From positions 1 to 47,005 of the forward strand of contig CAMTIM010000071.1 of NCBI GenBank assembly GCA_947072565.1: a stretch of 47,005 bases of DNA. The letters run 5' to 3'. The DNA comes from an uncultured Peptostreptococcaceae bacterium. Its GTDB lineage: Bacteria > Bacillota > Clostridia > Peptostreptococcales > Peptostreptococcaceae. The stretch's first letter is position 1. Each line of letters starts with the position of its first letter. Under the pieces are notes generated by a model that did no database searches, was not told the DNA's origin, and saw only the letters and a program-made list of their open reading frames with translations. Shown here one piece after another: positions 1-8,859 of the stretch. A program made the translations under genes and the position numbers.

Positions 1-330
1 ATATTATCTTTTTTATATATGTCTAGTGCCTTTTTTGTTATCATTTTTAATAATCTTGTATAATTTTAATAGTTTTTGATATAATAAATATTTTTCTATC
101 AGCAAAAGAAAATTACTTTATCCATCTTGCAATTAATAAACTTTGTAAATTATTCAATTTCTATAGATTATATTAAATAATGCTATTTATATATATTTTT
201 CACACTTATTTTATTTCTATTTAATTTAATTATGCAATTAATATTTTTTTTATTTCATAACGTGAATTTCAAATGGCAATTATTTCATAATTTTAATTTT
301 AAATTTATATTATTTTTTTTAAATTTATTT
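1..330. other. AT-rich left edge, no supported gene
   Basis: This stretch is extremely AT-rich and lies downstream of the lrgAB pair. I see no open frame with a convincing ribosome site, no RNA gene and no strong hairpin terminator. A 14-codon minus-strand frame running off the left edge is too short to judge. Confidence 0.5.
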
Positions 331-1023
331 TTATCCTACAAAATTTATTATAATAGGAATCAATATAACAGTTATTATTCCCGATATTCCTATAGAAAGT
401 CCACTCATAGCGCCTTCTATCTCTCCCATCTCCAACGCTTTAGAAGTTCCTACTGCATGAGCTGATGTACCTAATGCAATTCCTTTAGCTACAGGGTGGT
501 TTATTTTACCTAATTTAAATACCATAGGTGCAATTATAGCCCCTACTATACCTGTTAAGATTATAGCTACTACTGTTATAGCTTCTATACCATTTATAGT
601 ATTAGTAAGAGAAAGACCCATAGGTGTAGTTATCGACTTTGGTATTAGAGAGTTTATTATGTTAATATTGGCACTACTTAGACTTCCAATTATTTTTATA
701 GATATAAATGATATAACTACTCCACATCCTATACCTATAAATATCTCTAATAGATATTTTTTAAATAAATTAAATTGTTTATATAACGGCACTGCCAGTA
801 TTATCGTTACAGGTCCTAAAAAAAAGTTTACACTTTCTGCTCCTTTTTTATAACTTTCATATGGTATCTTAGTTAAATTTAAAAATAATAATATACCAAC
901 AATTGCAATTAATAACGGATTCATTATTGGATGTTTTGTTTTCTTTTGTAAATATACACCTAAATTAAAAAATACAATTGTTACTACTAGTCCAAATAAT
1001 GGTGTGTCTAAAATATTATACAT
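331..1023 (-). CDS. lrgB: LrgB/CidB-family membrane protein
   Basis: The 230-residue product is almost entirely hydrophobic, with about six or seven membrane segments. It carries the family signatures PKSITTPMG (mid-protein) and GTSAHAVGTSKA (near residue 190). LrgB works with the holin-like LrgA in the cytoplasmic membrane; the pair is linked to control of murein hydrolase activity, overflow metabolite transport and programmed lysis. The ATG is preceded by AAGGAG and lies two bases after the lrgA stop, so the two genes are surely co-translated. No LytSR-type regulator is visible in the window. Family assignment is secure; the physiological role is inferred from homologues. Confidence 0.93.
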   Translation of the reverse strand: MYNILDTPLFGLVVTIVFFNLGVYLQKKTKHPIMNPLLIAIVGILLFLNLTKIPYESYKKGAESVNFFLGPVTIILAVPLYKQFNLFKKYLLEIFIGIGCGVVISFISIKIIGSLSSANINIINSLIPKSITTPMGLSLTNTINGIEAITVVAIILTGIVGAIIAPMVFKLGKINHPVAKGIALGTSAHAVGTSKALEMGEIEGAMSGLSIGISGIITVILIPIIINFVG

Positions 1024-1025
1024 GA

Positions 1026-1388
1026 TTAGTTCTCCTTAGATTTTTTTTGTATCATTTTTTCAACTATAATGCCAGTTATATACATAACTATAGCTGTACT
1101 CAAAATTATACTTATTAAAATAACAAATATATTATCTGCTATAAGATCTAATGAGTTTATTAATGATACACCTGCTGGTATAAAAAACATAGCCATATTA
1201 TCCAGGAACAAATCACTTATTTCTTTTATACTATCGATTTTTATTGCTTTAAATTGTAAAAGTAAAAATAATAATATCATACCGATTATGCTTCCTGGTA
1301 TTATCACTACACTTTGTATAAATGAACTTATATACTCTCCCGCAGCCCAAATTCCAAGTATTATAGCTAGTTGATTAAGCTTATTCAT
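1026..1388 (-). CDS. lrgA: LrgA/CidA-family holin-like protein
   Basis: The 120-residue membrane protein has about four hydrophobic segments and the LrgA pattern, including PGSIIGMILLF near residue 31 and a charged C-terminal tail. It is the first gene of the lrgAB operon. A strong AAGGAGG sits at proper distance before the ATG. Known LrgA/CidA proteins oligomerise in the membrane in a holin-like way and act with LrgB. The upstream space to the WG-repeat gene is short and holds that gene's terminator, so any lrgA promoter lies within about 100 bases. An imperfect dyad AAGGT-C-ACCTT lies just upstream of the ribosome site and could be an operator, but this is untested. Confidence 0.9.
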   Translation of the reverse strand: MNKLNQLAIILGIWAAGEYISSFIQSVVIIPGSIIGMILLFLLLQFKAIKIDSIKEISDLFLDNMAMFFIPAGVSLINSLDLIADNIFVILISIILSTAIVMYITGIIVEKMIQKKSKEN

Positions 1389-1430
1389 TTTGCCTCCTTG
1401 AAGGTCACCTTATTAAAAAACCTTCTTCTG

Positions 1431-1462
1431 TCAAAAAATTAAAGGGAGGGTATCCTCCCTTT
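1431..1462 (-). terminator. Rho-independent terminator of the WG-repeat gene
   Basis: A 9-bp perfect stem (AAAGGGAGG / CCTCCCTTT) with a GTAT loop is followed on the minus strand by a T-rich run (AATTTTTTG). It lies 46 bases after the WG-repeat stop codon. Confidence 0.85.
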
Positions 1463-1507
1463 TATCTTCTATATTACTACTTAAATACTTTTTTTTCAAA
1501 TTTAAAT

Positions 1508-2473
1508 TTATAATATTAGCTTTCCACATTTATCTATATAATTATTATTGTTTCCTTGTATCACCTGTGCATAACCATCTTCAAAATCTGATATTGAATC
1601 AAATACAGGAACTATTTCTATCTGGCCAGATTTATTTAAAAATCCCCACATACCTCCTTTTGGAGCACTTATACCCCTTGTTAAAGAACTAGATCCTATA
1701 TTAAATCTTGCTAATCCATCTTTGAAATTACATGCATAATCGAATATAGGATCTATTACAATATTACCTTGCTTATCTATATATCCCCATTTATTATCTA
1801 TACATACCGCTGCTAAACCTTCGTAAAATGGCTTAGCTCTATCAAATAATAATTTTATTTTCATTTCTCCGTTTCTATCTATATATCCCCACTTATCATC
1901 TACTCTTACTGCAGCAAAACCTTCAGAAAAATCTGTGGCTATATCATACTTAGGTACTACTACAATTTCTCCACTTTTATTTATATACCCATACTTATTT
2001 TTTATTTCAACCAACGCTCGTTCTTCAAAAAATTGATTAACATATGTATATACAGGTTGTATAGCTATGTCCCCTTCTTTATCTATAAACCCCCATTTTT
2101 TATTAATTTTAACACCAGCTAATCCTTCTTTAAAATTAGCTGCCGAATCAAATTTAGAACTTATAACCTCCTTTAAAGAAGTATCTATATATCCGTATTT
2201 ATCATTTACTTTAATTCTAGCTAAACCTTCATTAAACTCAGATGCACTATCTAAATGAAGAAATATTTGTGTATTACCATTTTTGTCTATATATCCAAAA
2301 ACCCACCTTATTGACTTTCTTATTTTTTTTATGTAAGTAACTACACAATATCCATCTCTAAATCTTTCTGATACATATTTAAATCTTGGCTTTATTATAA
2401 GATTTTTATCTTTATCTATAAATCCATACTTACCATCCCTAAGTATCGGAAGAAATAAGTCTTTCTCTATCAT
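1508..2473 (-). CDS. WG-repeat protein (about nine repeats)
   Basis: The 321-residue protein is built of about nine consecutive WG (KWG) repeats, each with a core such as KWGYIDKxG followed by an FxxAxxFxEGLA segment, spaced about 35-40 residues. No signal peptide or membrane segment is visible, so it is probably cytoplasmic. WG repeats form beta-rich scaffolds of uncertain function, often seen beside TPR proteins and phosphatases in clostridia. It has its own terminator and a strong AGGGGGG ribosome site. The next gene upstream on the same strand is a membrane TPR protein. The repeat content is clear; the cellular role is unknown. Confidence 0.88.
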   Translation of the reverse strand: MIEKDLFLPILRDGKYGFIDKDKNLIIKPRFKYVSERFRDGYCVVTYIKKIRKSIRWVFGYIDKNGNTQIFLHLDSASEFNEGLARIKVNDKYGYIDTSLKEVISSKFDSAANFKEGLAGVKINKKWGFIDKEGDIAIQPVYTYVNQFFEERALVEIKNKYGYINKSGEIVVVPKYDIATDFSEGFAAVRVDDKWGYIDRNGEMKIKLLFDRAKPFYEGLAAVCIDNKWGYIDKQGNIVIDPIFDYACNFKDGLARFNIGSSSLTRGISAPKGGMWGFLNKSGQIEIVPVFDSISDFEDGYAQVIQGNNNNYIDKCGKLIL

Positions 2474-2611
2474 ACTTAGCCCCCCTATTAAATAATAAAC
2501 GTATAGTCTTGTTATTATATTTTATTATGCTCTAATACACACTATGCTTATTATTTTAATAGTGTTATTTTTACTTTCCTACATACCTGTCATAAAATCA
2601 ATTAACATCAT

Positions 2612-2658
2612 AAAAATAGCTATCTTTATATATGAAGTTTACATACATAAAGATAGCC
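2612..2658 (-). terminator. Terminator of the membrane TPR gene
   Basis: On the minus strand a long stem (GGCTATCTTTAT pairing with ATAAAGATAGCT, about 12 bp) with a loop of about 20 bases is followed by TTTTTATG. It starts 19 bases after the stop of the TPR gene. Confidence 0.8.
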
Positions 2659-2676
2659 ATTAATTAAATTAAGTAT

Positions 2677-4032
2677 TTATTTTTCTTTTAAAATTTCACT
2701 TACTTTTGAGTTATTATACATACTATTTGGAACCTCACTTCTCAAGTCATAGAAAACATCTTGAGCGTTTTCTAATTGACCATCATTATAATATAGCATT
2801 CCTAATTGATAAAACGCATCATCATAATATGTATCCTTAGATGTATATGTGTTTATATATTTTTTATAATATTTTATAGCTTCATCTTTATTACCTAGTT
2901 TTTCATTTGATAGAGCTACTTCATATATTGATTCTGATATATATTGTTTGCTTTTCCCCGTTGATATCGCATACTTAAAACTTTCTATTGCACCTTTATA
3001 ATCTTTCTCTTTTTTTAACTCTAGCCCTTTATTGTATAAAGTTATTTCATCTGTAACTATTATTTCTTCTTTTTTAACTTTATCTAATTCTTCTTTTTTC
3101 GCTTCTAATTTTTCTTCTTTTTCAGTTAATTTTTCTTCTTTTTCAGTTAGTTTATTTCCTGCTTCATCTAATTTTTGATCTTTTTTAACTAGCTGAGAAC
3201 TTAAATCTTCTATCTTATTTTTATTGTAAACAAAATATGCCCCTGCAGCTAACACTAAGCAACCCATTAATATATACGGTATTATATTTTTTTTATTTTG
3301 CTTTGTCTTTATTGTTGTGTTTTCGTCTTTCTCTAACTCAATTTTTTCTTTTGACTCAAATAAAGAGTTATCTTTATCAATTTCTCTAAGTCTATCTAGG
3401 TACATTTTACTTTTTTTAGAATTTCCTAACTTATCATATAACAATGATAATATTACATAAGGTTCAATTAGCTCAGGATCTTCTTGTATCATATTATCTA
3501 ATATATGTATCGATTCATGGTTTAACTCTTCATTTATGAATCTTATAGAGTGGTTATACCTTCCTAAAAATACATTAAACTCATCTGAAGAAAGTTTATC
3601 GACATATTTTCTAGATAATGCATCATTGCTATAACACATAGCCGTGTAAAAACTTTCAAATGCCTTAGAAAAATCACATTTTAGTAAAGTTAATAACCCC
3701 TTTAAGTTTAAAATATCAACGTCTTTAGGATTAATCTCTAATGCTTTTTCTATAGTTTCACATGCACTAGTTATGTAGTTCTTCTCAGCTAATTCAAGAG
3801 CATTATTATATCTATTGTATGATTCTATTTTTAATTCTTTTGACGTGTCATCTGAACTATTGTTTAGTGCCGTTTGCAAGTTCAAAATAGTCTCTTCTTT
3901 ATAATTATTTGTTACATAACTTTGTTTCAGTGCCTTTAATGTTTCATTAGTTTCTTCTTCAGCTATATTAAAAAAAGTTAAATCACTTTTATTTTCTTCT
4001 ATTAAAGCTATATCTAGAATTTTTCTAGGCAT
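2677..4032 (-). CDS. Membrane TPR / coiled-coil protein
   Basis: From the ATG the product has 451 residues. The N-terminal half holds TPR-like helices (about residues 70-225), one membrane segment lies at about 250-268, then a highly charged coiled coil (about 272-322, with a duplicated KLTEKEE heptad), then C-terminal TPRs (about 330-440). The C-terminal TPR part resembles YbgF/BamD-like stacks and may be outside the cell, but topology is inferred. The listed ATG has a poor ribosome site (AAAGG touching the start). Thirteen codons further up, an ATT triplet run at 4068-4074 follows a perfect GGAGG at ideal spacing and stays in frame, so the real protein may be 12-14 residues longer. No function is known. 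Confidence 0.82.
   Translation of the reverse strand: MPRKILDIALIEENKSDLTFFNIAEEETNETLKALKQSYVTNNYKEETILNLQTALNNSSDDTSKELKIESYNRYNNALELAEKNYITSACETIEKALEINPKDVDILNLKGLLTLLKCDFSKAFESFYTAMCYSNDALSRKYVDKLSSDEFNVFLGRYNHSIRFINEELNHESIHILDNMIQEDPELIEPYVILSLLYDKLGNSKKSKMYLDRLREIDKDNSLFESKEKIELEKDENTTIKTKQNKKNIIPYILMGCLVLAAGAYFVYNKNKIEDLSSQLVKKDQKLDEAGNKLTEKEEKLTEKEEKLEAKKEELDKVKKEEIIVTDEITLYNKGLELKKEKDYKGAIESFKYAISTGKSKQYISESIYEVALSNEKLGNKDEAIKYYKKYINTYTSKDTYYDDAFYQLGMLYYNDGQLENAQDVFYDLRSEVPNSMYNNSKVSEILKEK
3112..3153. repeat. Two 21-bp in-frame tandem repeats in the TPR gene
   Basis: Two adjacent 21-base units differ at one position and encode the duplicated heptad KLTEKEE in the coiled coil of the TPR protein. 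Unit length equals one coiled-coil heptad, so slippage would lengthen the coil by whole heptads. Confidence 0.75.
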
Positions 4033-4165
4033 CCTTTGTATATCTTGTTTAATTTTTTCACCTAAAATAATAATCGCCTCCCATATATGTATATATATCT
4101 AAGATAACACATTTAATATTTTAAGTCAAAACTATACATTTTTCGATATTTTTCTTTTTTGTAAT

Positions 4166-4759
4166 TTAATATTTAATATCAAATTTTTTTATTTTTCTAT
4201 ATAAAGTTGCTATACCTATATTTAATGCTTCTGCCACATTTTTCATACCTTCTGTATTAGTACCATATTTTTTTATAGCATTTTCAATGGCTTCTTTTTC
4301 TAATTGTTCAATAGTTTTTATTTGTTGGTCATATAGTTCATTTAATTTAAATGATATTAATTCTGACATACTGTTTATAAAATCTATTAACTCTTTATCT
4401 TTTGATAGTATTTTATTTTTTTGAGTTTCATCAAATGCTGCGATTCCCAAAATCCCAACTATATTTTTTTCAAATTTAACAGGTGTACATATATCAGCTA
4501 ATTCCTTACAGTCAAATCTATTACAACATAGACTACATTTTTCTTCTAATTCTTTATTCATAACATATGATTTACCATCTTTAAGCACATTATAATATAT
4601 AGTTTTTTCAGGTATTACTTCGCCTATTTTATCTTTAAATATACCAGTCCCAGCTAGTCTAACTAAATCTTTACTTACTAAAGTAACATCTACCTCAAGT
4701 ATGCTAGATATGTTCTCGCATACACTTTGTATATAATTTGTTATTTCATTTAAATTCAA
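4166..4759 (-). CDS. GAF-like sensor fused to Fis-type HTH, no AAA+ domain
   Basis: The 197-residue protein has a GAF-like sensor domain (about 1-140) with a cysteine cluster (C75, C78, C79, C84, C91). A short linker leads into a Fis-type helix-turn-helix (about 153-193; core VAEALNIGIATLYRKI). The sensor resembles N-terminal domains of clostridial sigma-54 activators, and the Fis HTH is what normally ends such activators, but the central AAA+ ATPase of about 240 residues is missing. It therefore cannot remodel sigma-54 polymerase by itself and is more likely a DNA-binding repressor or anti-activator. The cysteines suggest metal, Fe-S or redox sensing. The start is TTG with AGGAGG seven bases upstream. 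It lies 48 bases after the VanW gene and may be co-transcribed with it. Confidence 0.85.
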   Translation of the reverse strand: MNLNEITNYIQSVCENISSILEVDVTLVSKDLVRLAGTGIFKDKIGEVIPEKTIYYNVLKDGKSYVMNKELEEKCSLCCNRFDCKELADICTPVKFEKNIVGILGIAAFDETQKNKILSKDKELIDFINSMSELISFKLNELYDQQIKTIEQLEKEAIENAIKKYGTNTEGMKNVAEALNIGIATLYRKIKKFDIKY

Positions 4760-4807
4760 ATTAATACCTCCTAATATATTAATACAATTTAAAGTATTTT
4801 TTATTTT

Positions 4808-6313
4808 TTATAATTGAGGTGCCGTCTCCTCTGGTTTATTAGGTGTCTCTGGTAAAGTTTCAGGTTTTTCTGGTGGCACTTCAGGTACAACTTCTGGTTT
4901 TTCTGGTTTATTAGGTGTCTCTGGTGCTATAGGAGGTACTTGTGGATCCTTTTTAGGTTCTTCTTTTTTAGGTTCTTCTTTTTTTGGTTCCATTGTCCCA
5001 ACTGCAATTACCCCTTGTTTCTTTGGATAATATGATGTTGCTATTTTTTCCTTTTTAGCAACATTTCCATTATTGTCTATATACAGTCTATACGTAGACA
5101 CTGTATATCCATTTCTGCTAGCCTCTAAGTTTTTTTCTTCACCTTTAGGTATTGTTGGATCATCTACTCTTTTTACAGGTGCAACAGATACTCCATCTAT
5201 ACTTGTAGATATCTGTATCTTTTGCTTATCTTTTGAGCTTCCATATATTTGACACGTTACAACATTACCTGATACATAATTTTTAAAATACACAGGATAT
5301 TTTAAATTATTTTTAAATACAAAATCTATACCTCCATCTGTTACTGTAGCATCTCTACCCTTAGGTACATAAGTAGATGGTATCGAATGATTTTTTAAGT
5401 TGACTATTTCTAATCCTGCATATAAAACGGAATTATATAATGTAGATGAAACCTGACAAACACCTCCACCTACACCTTCTTGGACAACGCCTTGCACAAT
5501 TACTGGTGCATTTTTATATCCATTAGCTACAGTTCTCATACCAGTATGCTCATTATAAGAAAACACTTCATCTGGCATTAATAAAATATCACTTGTTTTA
5601 CTTGCAGCTATATTTATATTACTACTTCTCCCAGATACAGAAGAGTTAAATGTTGTAGAATAGCTTCCTAGCAAAGTGTCAACTTCTTCTAGTTGCTCTT
5701 TTTTTATATTAGGTTCTATTTTAGTAACAACTAATTCTTCTTGTTTGTTTCCTTTTTGAAGTTCTCTAATAATATTTTTTATACTTTCTTGTGTATTTAC
5801 ACTTAATCCGCTATTACCTTCAACTATATCTATAGATGAACTATTTACATTTAGTTTAGCATCTTTTACTTCTACATTTATTTCTTTTGATATATTATCT
5901 ATTACTTTTTTTAATTTTTTCTCATCATAATTTATATCTATTTTAATATTATTTTTTTTACCAAAATTAGCTTTTATAGTTTTGTTTATATTATTTATAA
6001 ACGATGCTTCTCTATTTTGATTGTATGCTTGTTCTAAAGTTTTGTCTATATTGTAAGAAAGATCAATTTCTTTACTGTCTATATTCCACTTTTCATTTAA
6101 ATATTTAACTTCTATATTTTCTAATTTATAATTTTTTTCTAATTTTTGTTTTGCTTGTTTTTTGTTTAGACCACCTAAATTTATTTCATTAATATATGTA
6201 TTTTTTAATACTTTATCTCCATTTATTTGGAAACTAATCCACCCTACAAACAATACTATAAGTGATAATAAAATACCTATACCAACATATATATTTTTTT
6301 TCATACTACCCAT
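4808..6313 (-). CDS. VanW-family cell-wall protein with G5-like domain
   Basis: The 501-residue protein starts with a signal anchor (about 6-28). It continues with a peptidoglycan-binding-4-like region (about 85-205), a VanW domain (about 215-350, hallmark GGGVCQVSSTLYN), a G5-like beta domain (about 365-440), and a tail rich in Pro, Lys and Glu (about 442-501, repeats of PKKEE and PETPNKPE). It is probably anchored in the membrane and reaches into the wall. VanW proteins occur near glycopeptide-resistance genes and in many clostridia without them; the biochemical role is not settled. The first ATG is chosen because AAGGAG lies eight bases upstream. A paralogue sits at 24.6 kb. Confidence 0.9.
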   Translation of the reverse strand: MGSMKKNIYVGIGILLSLIVLFVGWISFQINGDKVLKNTYINEINLGGLNKKQAKQKLEKNYKLENIEVKYLNEKWNIDSKEIDLSYNIDKTLEQAYNQNREASFINNINKTIKANFGKKNNIKIDINYDEKKLKKVIDNISKEINVEVKDAKLNVNSSSIDIVEGNSGLSVNTQESIKNIIRELQKGNKQEELVVTKIEPNIKKEQLEEVDTLLGSYSTTFNSSVSGRSSNINIAASKTSDILLMPDEVFSYNEHTGMRTVANGYKNAPVIVQGVVQEGVGGGVCQVSSTLYNSVLYAGLEIVNLKNHSIPSTYVPKGRDATVTDGGIDFVFKNNLKYPVYFKNYVSGNVVTCQIYGSSKDKQKIQISTSIDGVSVAPVKRVDDPTIPKGEEKNLEASRNGYTVSTYRLYIDNNGNVAKKEKIATSYYPKKQGVIAVGTMEPKKEEPKKEEPKKDPQVPPIAPETPNKPEKPEVVPEVPPEKPETLPETPNKPEETAPQL

Positions 6314-6430
6314 TCTTGTATCTCCTTAATTTTATATTAGTTCTATATATTATTTTTTAACGCTTTACTGATACAATAAACATATCTATATAAAATTATG
6401 AGACTATAAAACATTATAAATCAAAATACT

Positions 6431-6453
6431 AAAGCGTGTTAAATACACGCTTT
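6431..6453 (-). terminator. Hairpin terminator overlapping a stop codon
   Basis: A 9-bp perfect stem AAAGCGTGT / ACACGCTTT with a five-base loop includes the last bases of the TPR/PepSY-like gene's stop codon. The T-rich run after it on the minus strand is interrupted, so termination may be partial. Confidence 0.65.
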
Positions 6454-7843
6454 AATACTCACTAATTTTATCTTTTGATATAATATATATTTTTTCAGTA
6501 TACATATTTATAATATAAACTTGTTTCTCTTTAAAGAAACCACTATACACCATTTCATAATAATATAAATCTTTATTTTTACCTAATATCTTTTTCAAAT
6601 TTTCTTTATCCGTTACATACCTTTGCGCTTTATCTTGAGTTATCTCTGATATTTCCTTATATTTATGTCCTTTTTCATCAAGCTTTTTACCCAATATAAA
6701 TTTTGCTTTTTCTTGAGTTATTGCAAACTGCATTTTCCCATTTCCAATATGTCTAAAGTAACTATCAATATAATCTTGTTTATAATCTTTGTCAGTGTCT
6801 TTATAAGAATACATTTCTTTTGTTTTGGCATTTATTAAAATTTCATCCGTTAATATATCATGTTCTAGCAATTCTACATAATAATATTTTTCACCATCTA
6901 TCATTTGATAAAATGAGTTTATTGATAAATTTTCTTTCTTTTTACCACTTTTTTTACATATTAAATTTATTATATCTTCAGATGAAAGTGTATAAAGAGA
7001 TAGTTTCTTTTTATATTCTTTTTCTAGAGATAATATATTTTCATCATTTGGATAATAATGTTTAACATATTCTATATATTGAAGTGCCTCTTCATAGTTT
7101 CCATTTTCATCAGATTCATAAATTTTTTGTATATAATAATCATACATATCTTCTATACACTTACTTTTTTTATCTTGCGCTAAATCATAATATTTTTTAT
7201 CTTTTTCTAATACTTTACTGTATCCAACTATAGCTTCATAATACAGACGATTATTATTATTTTTATCGGCTTCTTCATACAGTTTCCTTGATTCATTAAT
7301 TTCTTCTATGTTTTGTTTATATAAGTCTAATTCATATACTATTCCATTTAGAGTTGATGCTATGTTCGTGTAAGAAATGGCAATTTCATAATCTATATTT
7401 TCTTTTTCATACATCTCACTTACTCTTTTACCTTGTTCTACAACTCGTTTAAAATCTATTTCTATAGTTCCTAACGCATTTATAGTGTTTATAATTCCTA
7501 TATATTGCTCTTTTGTTATTTCTTTGTTTATATATTTATCTCCACTTTCAAGAAGTAATTTGTTTATTTTCTTTGAAATAGATTTATTAAATCTATGCAT
7601 TTTGATTTCTGAGAATTTATCTTTATAATCATCATAATTTTCAAGAGCTATAGAATATTTACGCTGTTCTATGTTTTTCAATAATGTATTAGATTCTTTT
7701 TCTATACTAAACTCATCACCACTTATAAAAAATATAACCATTAAGATTATTAACCCTAATATTGATAATGAAGCTGCGATTATAGTTTTTTTATGTTTAT
7801 CTATAAAATCTACACCTTTATTAAAGGATTCTTTTAAATTCAT
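6452..7843 (-). CDS. Single-pass membrane protein with TPR-like helices and PepSY-like C-terminus
   Basis: The 463-residue protein has a short cytoplasmic start, one membrane segment (about 18-41) and a large outer part. Residues about 55-280 are helical and TPR-like (pairs such as YYEAIVGYSKVLEKDKKYYDL and NYEEALQYIEYVKHYYP). The remainder (about 285-463) looks like one or two PepSY-like alpha/beta units with the pattern YYVELLxxDxLTDEILINAKTKEMY. I do not recognise a named family. It sits between the VanW gene and a PP2C phosphatase on the same strand, suggesting an envelope or signalling link. The ATG follows AGGAAGGGA. Domain labels are pattern-based and uncertain; the membrane topology is firmer. 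Confidence 0.72.
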   Translation of the reverse strand: MNLKESFNKGVDFIDKHKKTIIAASLSILGLIILMVIFFISGDEFSIEKESNTLLKNIEQRKYSIALENYDDYKDKFSEIKMHRFNKSISKKINKLLLESGDKYINKEITKEQYIGIINTINALGTIEIDFKRVVEQGKRVSEMYEKENIDYEIAISYTNIASTLNGIVYELDLYKQNIEEINESRKLYEEADKNNNNRLYYEAIVGYSKVLEKDKKYYDLAQDKKSKCIEDMYDYYIQKIYESDENGNYEEALQYIEYVKHYYPNDENILSLEKEYKKKLSLYTLSSEDIINLICKKSGKKKENLSINSFYQMIDGEKYYYVELLEHDILTDEILINAKTKEMYSYKDTDKDYKQDYIDSYFRHIGNGKMQFAITQEKAKFILGKKLDEKGHKYKEISEITQDKAQRYVTDKENLKKILGKNKDLYYYEMVYSGFFKEKQVYIINMYTEKIYIISKDKISEY

Positions 7844-7982
7844 TAGCTTTCCCTTCCTAGTTTTACTGATTTATTAATGCTATAAACTTCTTTATATTAT
7901 ATCATATATATACATTATTAACCATATCTTCACTTAACAGTCATATTGCTGTAAATTGAGTTTGCCCTGTTATTTTTTAATA

Positions 7983-8741
7983 TTACATAATAAATATAAT
8001 ACTTATATCATCATGGTTTCCATGTTTACTTAAATCTTTTAAATAGTCTTTATATCCTATTTTTAATAACTCTTTTGAAAATATATTTTTATTATATCTT
8101 TTCATCGTAGTATCTAAACTTTCATACAATTTTTCATCATTTTTGAAACTATTTTCATATCCATCTGTAAATAAAATTATGCTATCTGCCTGTGAGTCAC
8201 TATTTTTTTCTATATAATACATAATATTTTTATATGAATCATATCTTCCAAGAGAATCTACTATTTTTTTATATTTTGTACTTATAATCTTTTTATAGCT
8301 ACCTTTACTCTTAATTACGATATCTCCATCACCTATTTTTAAATATAATCTAAATTTATTAGTTATAAGAGTTGCAACTAATGTTGTTGAATATTTTAAA
8401 TATTGAGGTTTGTAAACTATAGGCTTATTTTTTTTATAATCTTGTTCCACTAAATCCATCCACTTGTCAAATACGCGCTTTTGTATTATTTCATTTTCTA
8501 ACAATTCTAAGACATTATCTTCATCCGCATTAATTAATTCTTCGAGTGTCTGTATTGCACATTGACATGCTAATTTAGAACCAACATCACTATATTTAAA
8601 AAACTCTCCACTATGTCCATCTGCAACCGCACAGATTATTGCATTTTCTAAAATTTTATAATCTAAGTAGTCTTGAGAATTTAAGTTTTTTAATACATTC
8701 TTATAACCCACTATACTACATTCAAATATATTATAATTCAT
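7983..8741 (-). CDS. PP2C-family Ser/Thr protein phosphatase
   Basis: The 252-residue soluble protein has the PP2C metal-binding signatures in order: AVADGHSGEF (about 34), a central LKIGDGDIV strand, LFTDGYENS, and the C-terminal NHDDISIIFI. These supply the Asp residues that bind the two Mn/Mg ions, so it is likely an active phosphoserine/phosphothreonine hydrolase of the PP2C_2 subtype. It is not the usual PrpC type, which sits beside a PrkC kinase; no kinase, FHA or VWA gene is visible in this window. The neighbours are membrane TPR and WG-repeat genes. The ATG follows a run of Gs (AGGGGGG) about nine bases upstream. Confidence 0.88.
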   Translation of the reverse strand: MNYNIFECSIVGYKNVLKNLNSQDYLDYKILENAIICAVADGHSGEFFKYSDVGSKLACQCAIQTLEELINADEDNVLELLENEIIQKRVFDKWMDLVEQDYKKNKPIVYKPQYLKYSTTLVATLITNKFRLYLKIGDGDIVIKSKGSYKKIISTKYKKIVDSLGRYDSYKNIMYYIEKNSDSQADSIILFTDGYENSFKNDEKLYESLDTTMKRYNKNIFSKELLKIGYKDYLKDLSKHGNHDDISIIFIM

Positions 8742-8809
8742 AAATAATTTCCCCCTATATAATTTTCTTATATTTATTTTCTATTATAGGTATAAAAAAA
8801 TTATAACAA

Positions 8810-8835
8810 AAAAACACAGTATTAACTGTGTTTTT
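8810..8835 (-). terminator. Terminator of the small basic-tailed membrane gene
   Basis: A perfect 11-bp stem AAAAACACAGT / ACTGTGTTTTT with loop ATTA is followed on the minus strand by a T-rich run. It lies 25 bases after the stop at 8860. Confidence 0.85.
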
Positions 8836-8859
8836 AATTAAAAGTATAACTTATATTTA

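Noticed and set aside
1-44. Minus-strand frame starting ATG at 44 and running off the left edge (MITKKALDIYKK...)
   Set aside because: Only 14 codons are visible and there is no Shine-Dalgarno before the ATG. It cannot be told from chance.
3112-3153. Tandem repeats as a CRISPR or intergenic repeat array
   Set aside because: They are two in-frame 21-base units coding for coiled-coil heptads inside the TPR gene, with no spacers.
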